Shown: in pieces, positions 1 to 10,021 of the stretch | Layout of the letters: the number at the start of each line of letters is the position of its first letter | How positions within the stretch are numbered: position 1 is the first letter of the stretch | Assembly (NCBI GenBank): GCA_964414815.1 | Contig: CAYPXY010000013.1 | Coordinates: 1-64,000 of the forward strand | Source: Mariniblastus sp964414815 | GTDB lineage: Bacteria > Planctomycetota > Planctomycetia > Pirellulales > Pirellulaceae | Direction of reading: 5' to 3' | Length of the DNA stretch: 64,000 bases | Translations under genes and position numbers: made by a program | Notes under the pieces: model-generated | Database searches by the model: none | Told to the model about the DNA's origin: nothing | What the model saw: the letters and a program-made list of their open reading frames with translations, nothing else

Positions 1-3000
1 TCGTGAACCGGCCACCGGCATCGTCGTCCAGGGTGTAGGTAATCTGATTGTTGGTCGCATCGAGGTCTTCCGCGAAGGCCGTGATGCCGACTGCCGTTCC
101 CACCAGTGCGTCTTCGGCAACCGTATTGGCCGTGACATTGGTATCGGTGACAGCTCCCACGTCGAATTCATCGACATCGCCGATGGAGATAAAGAATGAG
201 TTGGTGGAACTGCTACCATCGCTGCTCGTCGCGCGAACAGATATCATGAAGAATGCGTCTGTCTCCCGGTCGATGCGACTACCATCCGCCACGAAGACTT
301 CTCCTGTGGCTTCGTCAATTGTGAATCGTCCGTCAGCGCTATCGTCCAGCGAGTAGGTAATCGTGTTGTTGGTTCCATCTGCGTCGAATGCATAGGCCGT
401 CAATCCAACATAGGTTCCATTGGCCGCATTCTCGTAGACGAAGTCCATGGCTCCGTCACTGTCCGTAACCGAGCTGACATTGAACTCATTGAAGTCGGTG
501 ATGGTAACGCTGATCGTTTGAGTAGTAAAGTGAACCCCATCGGACACCGTGACTTCGACAATATAGACACCATCGGTATCAAAATCAGTAGGATTTTCAA
601 AATCGCGGCCTGAAGAGAATTCAAGCTGGCCGGTCGTACTGTTGATAATGAACTGGGCTGCATCCGCTCCCCCGGAGATGCTGAATGTCAGCGTATCGCC
701 CGGCAGATCGGCGTCCGTTGCCGTTACGGTGGTGACATAAGTCGTATTTTCCTCGACCTCAATCTCGGCCGTTGCTCCACCGCCGTCGCTGGTGATGACG
801 GGAGCGTTGTCGTTGACTGGAGTAAGCGTAATGTCAAACGTACCTGTACTCGCCGATCCTTCCCCGTCGTCCACGCTGAATGAAAAACTGTCGGAAAAAT
901 TTTCGCTGCCGTCGTGATCGTAGGTGATCAAACCGGTGTTGATGTCTTGCTGTGTGAATGTGTCGTTGACGTTGAGCGCGACGCCATCGCGATACAACGT
1001 ACCGCGAGAGACATTTGCAGTCACTGTATAGACAAGCTCATCCGGCGGGTTGTCGATATCCGTCGTTTCCAGGGCGCTCGACGAAATCAGGTTGCCGAGT
1101 GAATTTTCCAAAAACGTCGCGCCGGTGTTTGTCGCCAGCACCTGTTCATCATTGATCGAGGTGACGATGATCGAAGCCATTTCGGTCGCAGAACTAAAAG
1201 CCGTTGTGCCGCCATTTGTGGTTACATCGACTTTCGTTCCAAACGAACCGCTGGTCTGATCCCAGGCGCGGAAGAAAAAGTGTGCTGTTGTACCACTGAC
1301 TTCATTTGGCACAAAACGAACCCGATCCGTATCTCGCAGCAACAGAGCCGAGATTTCTGAAACGCTGCCGATATCGGCCCATGTTGAACCTCCGTTGGTG
1401 GAGTACTGCCATGTTCCGTTGCCGCTATCGAGCAAAGTAATCGCAACACCTTCAACCGCCCCCGTATCAACATCGGTGATAAGGTCTCCGCCCACCGAAG
1501 CAATAATCGAGGCAATTGTATTCCCACTGTTACTCGTTTCCATCTCGGTGATGGAATCGAGAACCGGCACGGCATGAATCGAAATGTCATCCAGGATGCC
1601 ATCGACGCCGATCGAGTCGCTGGAAACGTCGGTCAGTGCAAGGATCGTTGTGGTCGAATCGGCAACAAAAGTGAAGCTGTAATACACCAATGCGTTGGAT
1701 TCGCTCACGCCAGACTCGATTACTTGATGAAGCAGTTGAGTCGAACCCCAAATATCCGCCACGAGTGTTTGAGATTTTGTGTCGCTGTTGTCGGTATAGC
1801 CAAATCGCAGAGTGTAAACCTGCCCGACCACGGTCGTGAACGTTTGAGATACAGCCAGCGGGGATGTTTGATCGTTGGCACCGAGTATCAAAGCGGATCC
1901 ACTATTGGTAACCCCCAGTCCACTCGGATCAATCACATCCCAATCGTCCAGCCCCGGAGTGTTGAAGTCACCGTTGAGAATCAGATTCGGGTTATTGATG
2001 ACGGGAGCATCGTTGACGGGACCGACTGTAATCGGAATTTCCGCATTTTGGCCTGATTGATTCACTGCAAGAGCGGCGATTTCATTTGCGCTTAACACGC
2101 GGTCATAAATCCGAGCATCATCGATCAGCCCGTTGAAATCCCAGTTACTTGAACCACCTCCATGACGTCCGATGTAGGTGTCTTCGCCCGAGTAGTCGAT
2201 CGAGTCGGTATAGTTGGCCGTCGCGACCAATTGGCCGTCGATGTAAACGTGCTGGACATTGTTGACGTCGTCAAACGTGAACGCGACATGATGCCAGCCT
2301 GTGCCAGCGATGAAGCGATCGGTTGCAATCGAAACCCATGTCGAGCCGTTGTAGAACATACCGACGACGCCATTATTGGTCTCATCCATACGGAGCACGA
2401 GCGAGTCGCCGATGCTGATGACTTCCGAGCCGTGCATGCCCTTCTGGTTCAAGTTGACCCATGCGGCCAAGGTTGCATTGGCTGGTTCGCCAAGTTGCCC
2501 ATCGATTAGCACGTAGTCGCCATTGCCATCCAAACTCAGGACATCACCTCGCGTCGGATCGGTTACGATCGCAGCATTGCCGTTGAACGTACCGTTTTGT
2601 TGTGGTCCGATGGCCTGATCGTTGGCCGTTCCATCGTCGAAGTGGTACCAACCTTCTAAGTCAGCACCCAATGAAACCGTAACATTGACTTCCGCCGAGC
2701 CATTGTAGTCGGCAGTTGGAGTGAACGTCATTCCTTCCAACGCGGCGTTGATGTTGCTCTCTGCTCCATGGATCACAAACATGCCGTTGCCATTGGAGCC
2801 GACTACAAAAGTCAATCCGGTCGTCTGCGACAGGGTCAGCGTACCGTTGGTCGCCGACAAAGTCACTTGCATCAACGAGTTAGTATTGCCGTTCTGATCA
2901 TGGACGATAATCGCGTTGCCATTTCCAGAAGAGAAGACCAGGGGTACGTCTTCATCCGTGGTCTGCGAACCAGGAACAGCGAGCGCTGGCTCGATTGCTT

Positions 3001-6000
3001 GATCCGCAAGCTGGACGACAAAATCCTGATCGAAATAGTCTTCACCATCGAACACGCGAATGGTCAGTGTGTGGCTGGTGTGCGTTTCGTAGTCGAGCAA
3101 TGAACCGTCGGCGACGGTGATTAAGCCAGTGCTGGCGTCGATCGCGAAAGCTCCGGCAACCGATTGCGACTGGATCGAGTACGTCAAGGCGTTGGTTGTG
3201 TCCAGCACATCGTCGGCGTTCCATTCGATGACGTAACGAAACGTGTTGCCAGCATCCCGATCGTTCCAAGTGCCGTATGTACGCAAATACGCATAGTGTT
3301 CGACCCCGCCACTGTTATTGGGTTCCCCTGGTTCCCAGTCCTGATAAGTTCCGTCAACTTGCCAACCCGATGTATTTCCATGCCAGAATTGTTTGCCTGG
3401 ATTGTTACCGTCATACCAACGCCATACCCCTTCTTCCAGTTCATCGGACGCACCGAGCCAGACGTGTCCTCCGGCTTCAACTGCAAAGCCGCGAACCAGT
3501 TCATTTTCGGCTGCCGAGTGGATTGTCGCCAATTGGCCAGAGATGCCCCCCAATGACGTGCCGATGGCCGCCGTTCGGGCGTCGGACCATGTTACCGTCG
3601 AGCCGACAAGCATATAGAATTTACCCGTCTCCGCGCTGTAGCGCAGATTCGGGTCGGACGCCAGTAGTTCGGCAATTCGCCCCTCGCGCTCGTGGTCATA
3701 CCCATAGATCGCCCCAACGACTGTCCCGTCCACTACGTTTTCTTCAATCGCGAACAAAAGCGTGGGTTTACTTTCGATAAAGCCTACTCCAGCGGCATGT
3801 TGGATCGTCAAGTTGTTACCTAAAACCGTATCGGTAATCACACCGTCGGGTGATAGGTCGTTGAACGTCCAGTTGGCTCGCAGGTTCGCCGTATCGTAAG
3901 GAAGTTTTGCTTGATAACCCGATTGAATCTCGGCTGCGGTGCGAACACCGCTGAAAATGCGGATGTCGTGAAGAATCCCGTTGAACGCTTGATCCGCTTC
4001 ATAGCCGCCATCGATGGAATCCTGGTCATTTCCGAAGATCAACGTACCATTAGCGGCGATGGTCGATCCACTGCCGACCCCAATGCCACTGTCGACCAAC
4101 TGGCCATCGATAAAGACCTGCCATTGGCCGCCACCGGAATTGCTCCAGGTGAACGACAACGTGTGTTCCAGGCCGTCGAACAACTGATCGTAGTCGTAAG
4201 CCGTCGAGACAGCTCCAGCATTGTTGAAACGAATCCGCAAGTTGCCATCTTTTGCCTGAAGATAGAAGGCGTTATCGTGCGAAGCAGTAGCATAGGAAAT
4301 TAGCGTTGCTCCGTCCGATGGAATCGTATCTGAGCTGAATCGAATCTCGAACGTCGCGGAGGACAACCCGGCCAGAATCGCCGCGCCATTGTCTGCTTTC
4401 AAGTAGGCATCATTTCCGCCGTCACCATTGAGTTGCAAGCCGCCTCGTCTCGTTACGGTGGCGTGAATTGCTGCCGGCGCAACGTTCAGCAACAACACGG
4501 CAGCGGCTTGAGAAAACTCGGATGTGTCGTTCGTCGTCAGATCTGTGGCGGTCAAAGTGACATATTCTCCCACAGCGATATCGGCACCAACCAATACCTC
4601 CTCGAATGCTGCGATCCCACTGCCGTCCGTGGTGACGTCGAAAGTCCCCAGATAACGTTGCCCCTCGCCATGGCCGGAAGCATCCGCTACCGCATTGGCA
4701 AAGACTTCGATACGGTACTCCCGGTTCGCGTTACTGTTGAGCGATCCATTGATCGTTAAGTCACCTCCAAGATACCTGGCCTCGGCAATGATCGGATAGT
4801 TTTGCAGGTTGTTCGCTCCAGTGTCTCCATCGCCGGTATCGTTGGCGGTGACGCCGAATCCGTTTTCGCTGCCACCGACCAGATTGATTCCCAAACCGAC
4901 GTTGGAATAGATCTGGTTCCCATGAATCGCGTTGCCAGTGCCCGCTGTGTTGGCAACGCGCACCCCGTCGCGTTGGTTGAACGCAATCGTATTCCCTGCA
5001 CCGGCTGCTGTTCCTCCAATCATGTTGTTGGAGGCACCGTTCGAGACAAGCACTCCGTCAGTGCCGTTTCCGAAGTCGAGAGTGCCGGTCTGATCGGTGC
5101 CGATCAGGTTTCCTTGAACCACATTGCCGGAGGTACTTGCGCCTGAAATTCCGACCCCTTCAAAGCCATTGCCGCCGATCACGTTTCCAGCACCTGCGGC
5201 CGTTCCGCCGATGGTATTGGATGAGGCTCCACCGCCAATCCAAATTCCAACCGCGCCATTTCCAATCGTATCGGTGCCGGCTGCGTTGACGCCGATCCTA
5301 TTTCCTTGCACGACGTTCCCGCTCGTACCGGAATCCGCAAACGTAATTCCATCATTAGCATTACCGGAAATCACGTTACCGGCATTGGCCGCTGTTCCCC
5401 CTACCGTATTATTGGAAGCCCCGTTCCAAATCACGATGCCGTTTTGTGAATTGGCGAGGGCTGCCGTTCCCGCCGCGTTGGTGCCGATAAAATTTCCCTG
5501 AAGTACATTATTCGTGGCCGTGCCCCCATAAAGGACAACCCCATGGGCACCGTTTCCAGAGATGATGTTGCGACCACCGGCTGTGCCGTTTCCGATCAGT
5601 GTGTAATTGCTGTCGATAATATAAACACCGGAACTGGCATTACCGACGGCAGCGGTCCCCGCAGCGTTGACGCCTATGTAGTTCCCTTGAACAAGGGTGC
5701 CGTGGGAGTTGCGTATCTCGATACCGAAGCCCGCGTTACCTGAAATCACATTGCGACCTTCGGCGGTTCCGTCACCGATGATGTTGTCGTCACTGTTAAA
5801 GATGTAGACGCCACGGTCGGTGAGGCCTAGTCCCGCCGTTCCGGCCGCGTTGGTTCCAATATAGTTACCGATAACCTGGTTATTGCTGCCGCCGCCTGAG
5901 ATGATGATGTTGTGCCAGTTGTTAGCTGATAGGACATTGCGTTCGTTGACACCGGTTCCACCGATAAGGTTGTTGTTGCTGTCCCAGATATTGATGCCGT

Positions 6001-9000
6001 TGTTCTGACTTGCTCCCGCAGCGGTTCCCGATGCATTGGTGCCAATCCAGTTCCCCTGGATGGTGTTGTCGCTGGATGAGGCAATATCGATACCGGCAGT
6101 TGAAAATCCCTGAATGTTGAAACCTCGAATCGTGCTACCGTCGCTTCCAGTCCAGAGCCTGACCCCGTACTCCCGTCCGGCCCCTGCTACAATTGAAATC
6201 AATGGGGAGTCGCTGTATCCAGGCTGGGTGGATGCGTCGATAATGACCGAGTCCCAAAGATTCGGTAAATCGCTGGCAGTGACCGTGATCGTATGGACGC
6301 CAGCACCGGCGATATCAAAGTGGATTTGATCGGGCCCGCCGACGCCGTTGACGGTATTGTTGGTGGCTATAATCGCTTCGCGCAGCGAGATATGCCCATC
6401 AGCCCCTTTGTTGGCCAGGATTGCGGCGATGCTGCTGGTATCGCCGTCGGCGACGTCATCGGCCGTGGTGACGGTGATGATGCCGTAGTCGATGGCGGCA
6501 AACCGCTGCATGAAGACGCCCCCTACATCGCCAGGGCCATTGCCGCGCCAGACAAACACAGCCTGATCTCCGTGGAAGGCTACGCTCGGGTGGTACTGAG
6601 CGTTCAAGGTGGTCGTGTTGACGCGAAATTCGCTGCCGATTCGTGTTCCGTCGCTGCCGAATCGCTGGGCATAAACCCCGGTTCCGCTACCGTCCTGACC
6701 GGTGCTTCCCCAAGTGACCATAAACGCTCCGTCGGAACGCACATCCACGTCGCCGTATCGCTGGTCGCCTGCGGTGTAAGTATTGACCAGGATTTCGCCG
6801 CTGAGGGCATTTCCGCTACTATCGTAGCGGCGAACATACGTCCCGTAGTTGCTGCCGTCCTGAAGATTGCTGCTCCAGGAAACCACAAAGCTACCGTCGT
6901 CGGCCATACCGACCTTGGGAGACTCCTGATCGTTGGCGGTGGTGACATTGACCCGAAACTCACTTCCCACGGCAGTGCCAGATGCGTTGTATCGCTGGGC
7001 ATAAATCCCAAGTCCGCTGCCGTCCTGGTTGGCACTTTCCCAGACCACCACGAATGTCCCGCTGGCATTCATGGCGATATCGCTGTAGGCCTGCGCATTG
7101 GAGGTCGTCGAGTTAACCCTAAAATTCACGCCGATGGTACTGCCGCTCGCGTTGTATCGCTGCGCCCAGACATCACCACTGTTGGTGTTGAAATTGGTCC
7201 AGGTCACGACAAAGTTTCCGCTGGCGTCCATAGCGACGCGAGAAACACTCTGGTCATTGGTCGTACTGGTGTTCACTCGAAACTCGGCACCGAGCGCCGT
7301 TCCCGCAGCATTGAACCGTTGCGCATAGACCCCGTAGTCGCTTCCGTCCTGGCCGAAGCTACTCCAGGTCACGACAAAGTTTCCGCTGGAGTCCATCGCG
7401 ACCGAAGCTTCGATTTGGTCGTTGGTCAGATGGATGTTGACACGAAATTCGACTCCCTGAGCCACACCCGATGCATTGTAGCGCTGTGCCCAAATATCCC
7501 AATCACCGCTGCGTTGGTCTTGCCAGACGACGACGTAGTGACCATTGGCATCGACGGCGATGTTGCCTCCGCCGAAATTGGTCGTCGCCTGAATGGCTGA
7601 CGTATGAGTATTGACCCGCATTTCATCACCGATCGGGGCAAAAGGAACGGGCTCCGGCAGTTCATATTGCTGCATGAAGACGCCCGTGGTGTCTCCCGGC
7701 CCTTGCCCGCTCCAGGCGATCACAACATGGTCATCCACAAAGGCGATGCTCGGGCGCTGCTGAAATCCGGTGGTCGTTGTGTTGACCTGAAACTCTCCTG
7801 CGATTTTGTTTCCACTGGCGTCGAATTGCTGCGCGTAGACTCCCAGATCCGCGCCATCCTGCCCAGCGCTTGCCCAAGTAACGATGAAGTTCCCGTCAGC
7901 TCGGACCGCGACGTCGCCGTAGTATTGAGCTCCGGTAGTGTAGGTATTGGCTAGAATCTCTCCGGTCGCAGGGGTTCCATTCGCGTTGAAGACTCGGGCA
8001 TAAGTACCATACCCTGAACCATCCTGGCCGTTGCTGGACCAAGCCACAACAAAACTACCGTCGCTGGCCATTTCAACGTTGGCCGAAGCCTGATCGTTGG
8101 CCGTGGTGGTGTTCACGGCAAACTCAGCCCCTTGCTTGGCACCTGCCGCACTGAATCGCTGTCCATAGATTCCCCAACCACTGCCATCCTGGTTGCGACT
8201 TTGCCATACCACGACGAAATCGCCGTTGTCGCACATCGATACGTCGCTCCATTCCTGGTTGTCCGTGGTGGTTGAATTGGCCGTCACAATGGAGCCTTGA
8301 GGCACACCTGATGCGTTGAATCGCTTCACGAAGATGTCGCCGTTGTTGGACTGGCTATCGGTCCAGGTCACCACAAAATCTCCCGAAGCATTCATCGCGA
8401 TCTTTGCGCGAAACTGATTACCCGTCGAGTTGTTGGTGTTGACCAAGGTTTCGCTCCCCTGGGCAACCCCCGATGCGTTGTACCGCTGCATGTACACGCC
8501 TTCGGAACTACCATCTTGTCCACTACTGGACCAAACGACCACAAAGTCTCCGTCGGCATCCATCGCGACGGAGGCTTGAGTCTGGTGGCTCGTTGTGTGG
8601 CTGTTGACTCGAAATTCTACTCCTTGAGCAACGCCGCTCGCATTGTACCGCTGAGCCCAGATATCGCTGTTACCACTCCGAGTATCCTCCCAGACAATCA
8701 CGTAGTTGCCGTTGGCGTCCATCGCGATGTTCCCGCCACCGAACTCGGTCAACTGCTGTACATTGGTGTTGACCGTGTTGACTTTCGTCTCGCCCCCGAC
8801 TGCAGCGAGGTCTAGCAATCCAAACCAGTTGGCCTGAGCGTACTCCGAAGAAAACAGACTCGATTCAATCTGCCCGGTAGAAAACTCCAGCACCCAGTTC
8901 CCGCCAAGTAATTCGTGCCCCGTCAAGTCAATACTGGCTGCGACGTCGGCGGTTGTCCAATCCGCGATTTGCTGAATCAGTTGTTCGCCTTGAGCGGTTG

Positions 9001-9694
9001 CTGCAATATCACAGCCGTAAATCAGAATATCTGCTCCAGCGCGGAGCTTCGATGACCACTGCTGCAATTGCGATTGATAATCGTTCAGGTTCTCCAGCGA
9101 AAGCTGTACATTGCCAAGCTGTACGGCACCGCTTGTCCCGTGCGACAGGATGTGAACGGCACTATAGGAATGGCTGCTTTGGCTCAGTTGTTCCGTGATG
9201 CGCGCAATCCCGTCCTCCCCATGTCCGACACGCAGAATTTCAAAGACCCCATCAGAAGTCGCCGACTCCATCAATTGCGACAACAGTTGCTCGCTGTCTT
9301 CAACTCCCGCATCCACCACGATCAGTTGATGGCGGGTGGTGAATACGAGTTCAAAAGCCTCGGGCAATTCCGTTGTAAAGTCGGCACTCCCCTGCCCCCA
9401 TCCCGATCCAATATCCAGCGGCTCATCGTACTGATCCATCAGTCCAATGACCTCATCGATCTGTTGATCAATCGTTGCCGTCACGTCCGTGAACGTGGTC
9501 GCGTCGGAGGGCGTCATGAAGACGCCCAGCGGTGTCGCGTCATAGAGAATTCGGTCCTCCAGTACGTCGAGATTGGCTTGGGACAGCGCGCCAGAGGCGG
9601 ATGGGTTCGATGAGTCCGCCGGCCGGCCCGTCAAGCCATTGATCCAATCGCATCCTTGGGTAAGCAGGTTTTCCAAGCGTCGTTTTTTACTCAT
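1..9694 (-). CDS. Giant DUF4347 / beta-propeller / LamG / C-type lectin / cadherin surface protein (3' end outside window)
   Basis: The frame is open from ATG at 9694 to the left edge, more than 3,230 codons. Reading it gives, in order: a charged N-terminus with the motif LEDRILYDA at residues 45-53; a DUF4347 domain (about 118-290, with HILSHGTSG and YGCDIA); 14 repeats of about 55 residues (about 315-1070); a CSLREA-like segment (TVTTADD..., ISLREA, about 1070-1110); a right-handed beta-helix rich in GNxIGTNAAGT repeats (about 1130-1645); LamG (about 1750-1945); a C-type lectin domain with EPN and WND calcium-site motifs (about 2000-2160); a second LamG (about 2360-2540); then cadherin-like repeats (ENAxxGTxVG, TNNxITYxLDD) up to the edge. 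There is no classical signal peptide and no convincing ribosome binding site. It is probably a cell-surface or secreted adhesin. The divergent TolC/HlyD/M50 genes beside it are the likely exporter (inference). The C-terminal end is not visible. Confidence 0.9.
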   Translation of the reverse strand, partial: MSKKRRLENLLTQGCDWINGLTGRPADSSNPSASGALSQANLDVLEDRILYDATPLGVFMTPSDATTFTDVTATIDQQIDEVIGLMDQYDEPLDIGSGWGQGSADFTTELPEAFELVFTTRHQLIVVDAGVEDSEQLLSQLMESATSDGVFEILRVGHGEDGIARITEQLSQSSHSYSAVHILSHGTSGAVQLGNVQLSLENLNDYQSQLQQWSSKLRAGADILIYGCDIAATAQGEQLIQQIADWTTADVAASIDLTGHELLGGNWVLEFSTGQIESSLFSSEYAQANWFGLLDLAAVGGETKVNTVNTNVQQLTEFGGGNIAMDANGNYVIVWEDTRSGNSDIWAQRYNASGVAQGVEFRVNSHTTSHQTQASVAMDADGDFVVVWSSSGQDGSSEGVYMQRYNASGVAQGSETLVNTNNSTGNQFRAKIAMNASGDFVVTWTDSQSNNGDIFVKRFNASGVPQGSIVTANSTTTDNQEWSDVSMCDNGDFVVVWQSRNQDGSGWGIYGQRFSAAGAKQGAEFAVNTTTANDQASANVEMASDGSFVVAWSSNGQDGSGYGTYARVFNANGTPATGEILANTYTTGAQYYGDVAVRADGNFIVTWASAGQDGADLGVYAQQFDASGNKIAGEFQVNTTTTGFQQRPSIAFVDDHVVIAWSGQGPGDTTGVFMQQYELPEPVPFAPIGDEMRVNTHTSAIQATTNFGGGNIAVDANGHYVVVWQDQRSGDWDIWAQRYNASGVAQGVEFRVNIHLTNDQIEASVAMDSSGNFVVTWSSFGQDGSDYGVYAQRFNAAGTALGAEFRVNTSTTNDQSVSRVAMDASGNFVVTWTNFNTNSGDVWAQRYNASGSTIGVNFRVNSTTSNAQAYSDIAMNASGTFVVVWESANQDGSGLGIYAQRYNASGTAVGSEFRVNVTTANDQESPKVGMADDGSFVVSWSSNLQDGSNYGTYVRRYDSSGNALSGEILVNTYTAGDQRYGDVDVRSDGAFMVTWGSTGQDGSGTGVYAQRFGSDGTRIGSEFRVNTTTLNAQYHPSVAFHGDQAVFVWRGNGPGDVGGVFMQRFAAIDYGIITVTTADDVADGDTSSIAAILANKGADGHISLREAIIATNNTVNGVGGPDQIHFDIAGAGVHTITVTASDLPNLWDSVIIDASTQPGYSDSPLISIVAGAGREYGVRLWTGSDGSTIRGFNIQGFSTAGIDIASSSDNTIQGNWIGTNASGTAAGASQNNGINIWDSNNNLIGGTGVNERNVLSANNWHNIIISGGGSNNQVIGNYIGTNAAGTAGLGLTDRGVYIFNSDDNIIGDGTAEGRNVISGNAGFGIEIRNSHGTLVQGNYIGVNAAGTAAVGNASSGVYIIDSNYTLIGNGTAGGRNIISGNGAHGVVLYGGTATNNVLQGNFIGTNAAGTAALANSQNGIVIWNGASNNTVGGTAANAGNVISGNANDGITFADSGTSGNVVQGNRIGVNAAGTDTIGNGAVGIWIGGGASSNTIGGTAAGAGNVIGGNGFEGVGISGASTSGNVVQGNLIGTDQTGTLDFGNGTDGVLVSNGASNNMIGGTAAGAGNTIAFNQRDGVRVANTAGTGNAIHGNQIYSNVGLGINLVGGSENGFGVTANDTGDGDTGANNLQNYPIIAEARYLGGDLTINGSLNSNANREYRIEVFANAVADASGHGEGQRYLGTFDVTTDGSGIAAFEEVLVGADIAVGEYVTLTATDLTTNDTSEFSQAAAVLLLNVAPAAIHATVTRRGGLQLNGDGGNDAYLKADNGAAILAGLSSATFEIRFSSDTIPSDGATLISYATASHDNAFYLQAKDGNLRIRFNNAGAVSTAYDYDQLFDGLEHTLSFTWSNSGGGQWQVFIDGQLVDSGIGVGSGSTIAANGTLIFGNDQDSIDGGYEADQAFNGILHDIRIFSGVRTAAEIQSGYQAKLPYDTANLRANWTFNDLSPDGVITDTVLGNNLTIQHAAGVGFIESKPTLLFAIEENVVDGTVVGAIYGYDHEREGRIAELLASDPNLRYSAETGKFYMLVGSTVTWSDARTAAIGTSLGGISGQLATIHSAAENELVRGFAVEAGGHVWLGASDELEEGVWRWYDGNNPGKQFWHGNTSGWQVDGTYQDWEPGEPNNSGGVEHYAYLRTYGTWNDRDAGNTFRYVIEWNADDVLDTTNALTYSIQSQSVAGAFAIDASTGLITVADGSLLDYETHTSHTLTIRVFDGEDYFDQDFVVQLADQAIEPALAVPGSQTTDEDVPLVFSSGNGNAIIVHDQNGNTNSLMQVTLSATNGTLTLSQTTGLTFVVGSNGNGMFVIHGAESNINAALEGMTFTPTADYNGSAEVNVTVSLGADLEGWYHFDDGTANDQAIGPQQNGTFNGNAAIVTDPTRGDVLSLDGNGDYVLIDGQLGEPANATLAAWVNLNQKGMHGSEVISIGDSLVLRMDETNNGVVGMFYNGSTWVSIATDRFIAGTGWHHVAFTFDDVNNVQHVYIDGQLVATANYTDSIDYSGEDTYIGRHGGGSSNWDFNGLIDDARIYDRVLSANEIAALAVNQSGQNAEIPITVGPVNDAPVINNPNLILNGDFNTPGLDDWDVIDPSGLGVTNSGSALILGANDQTSPLAVSQTFTTVVGQVYTLRFGYTDNSDTKSQTLVADIWGSTQLLHQVIESGVSESNALVYYSFTFVADSTTTILALTDVSSDSIGVDGILDDISIHAVPVLDSITEMETSNSGNTIASIIASVGGDLITDVDTGAVEGVAITLLDSGNGTWQYSTNGGSTWADIGSVSEISALLLRDTDRVRFVPNEVSGTTAHFFFRAWDQTSGSFGTKVDVTTNGGTTAFSSATEMASIIVTSINDEQVLATNTGATFLENSLGNLISSSALETTDIDNPPDELVYTVTANVSRGTLYRDGVALNVNDTFTQQDINTGLITYDHDGSENFSDSFSFSVDDGEGSASTGTFDITLTPVNDNAPVITSDGGGATAEIEVEENTTYVTTVTATDADLPGDTLTFSISGGADAAQFIINSTTGQLEFSSGRDFENPTDFDTDGVYIVEVTVSDGVHFTTQTISVTITDFNEFNVSSVTDSDGAMDFVYENAANGTYVGLTAYAFDADGTNNTITYSLDDSADGRFTIDEATGEVFVADGSRIDRETDAFFMISVRATSSDGSSSTNSFFISIGDVDEFDVGAVTDTNVTANTVAEDALVGTAVGITAFAEDLDATNNQITYTLDDDAGGRFT
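6495..8745 (-). repeat. Two tandem 1,167-bp modules inside the giant gene, each with seven ~55-residue repeats
   Basis: The phrase FGGGNIA recurs with its Phe codon at 8743 and 7576, and FMQ(Q/R)(Y/F) at about 7679 and 6512. All give a period of 1,167 bp (389 codons). Each module has seven repeats of the form DVAMxxxGxFVVxWxS, QDGSGxGIYAQRYNASG, VNTTTxxxQ. Repeat n of one module resembles repeat n of the other more than its own neighbours, so the whole seven-repeat block was duplicated. Seven repeats per block suggests two seven-bladed beta-propellers (inference). Confidence 0.85.
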
Positions 9695-10021
9695 GGGACG
9701 TAGTGTTTCTCGCAAAAGGAGCTTGTCTCGAACGCAGACTCAAGACACGAATCTTCTCCGCCACCGGCAAGGTTTTGCCAGCGCGCAAAGATTGCGCCTG
9801 AGTTCTAGCCTCCTTAATCGTCACCACTTGACAGAATGCAACGGCTTTTGACGAAGGGGACCGCACGAAACAGTTGCAACGAAGCCGTCGATTCTTCCAG
9901 CACTCACAGGCATTGAAGGATTAGTTCAACTTTGCCATCTGTAACCATTGCACGCGACGAGGATAACAAATAGTTGCTTGCAATCGAATGTTCGGATTAT
10001 CAGGAAGTCCCGGATTTGGCG
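9695..10021. other. Intergenic region between divergent giant gene and TolC-like gene
   Basis: About 330 bp with no convincing coding frame. It must hold the promoters for the leftward giant gene and the rightward exporter genes. I see no clear -35/-10 pair or operator palindrome. Confidence 0.5.

Noticed and set aside
6293..7600. A 435-codon open frame on the plus strand
   Set aside because: It is antisense to the giant gene's repeat region. The minus frame gives coherent repeats, and the plus frame shares the same 1,167-bp periodicity as a shadow.
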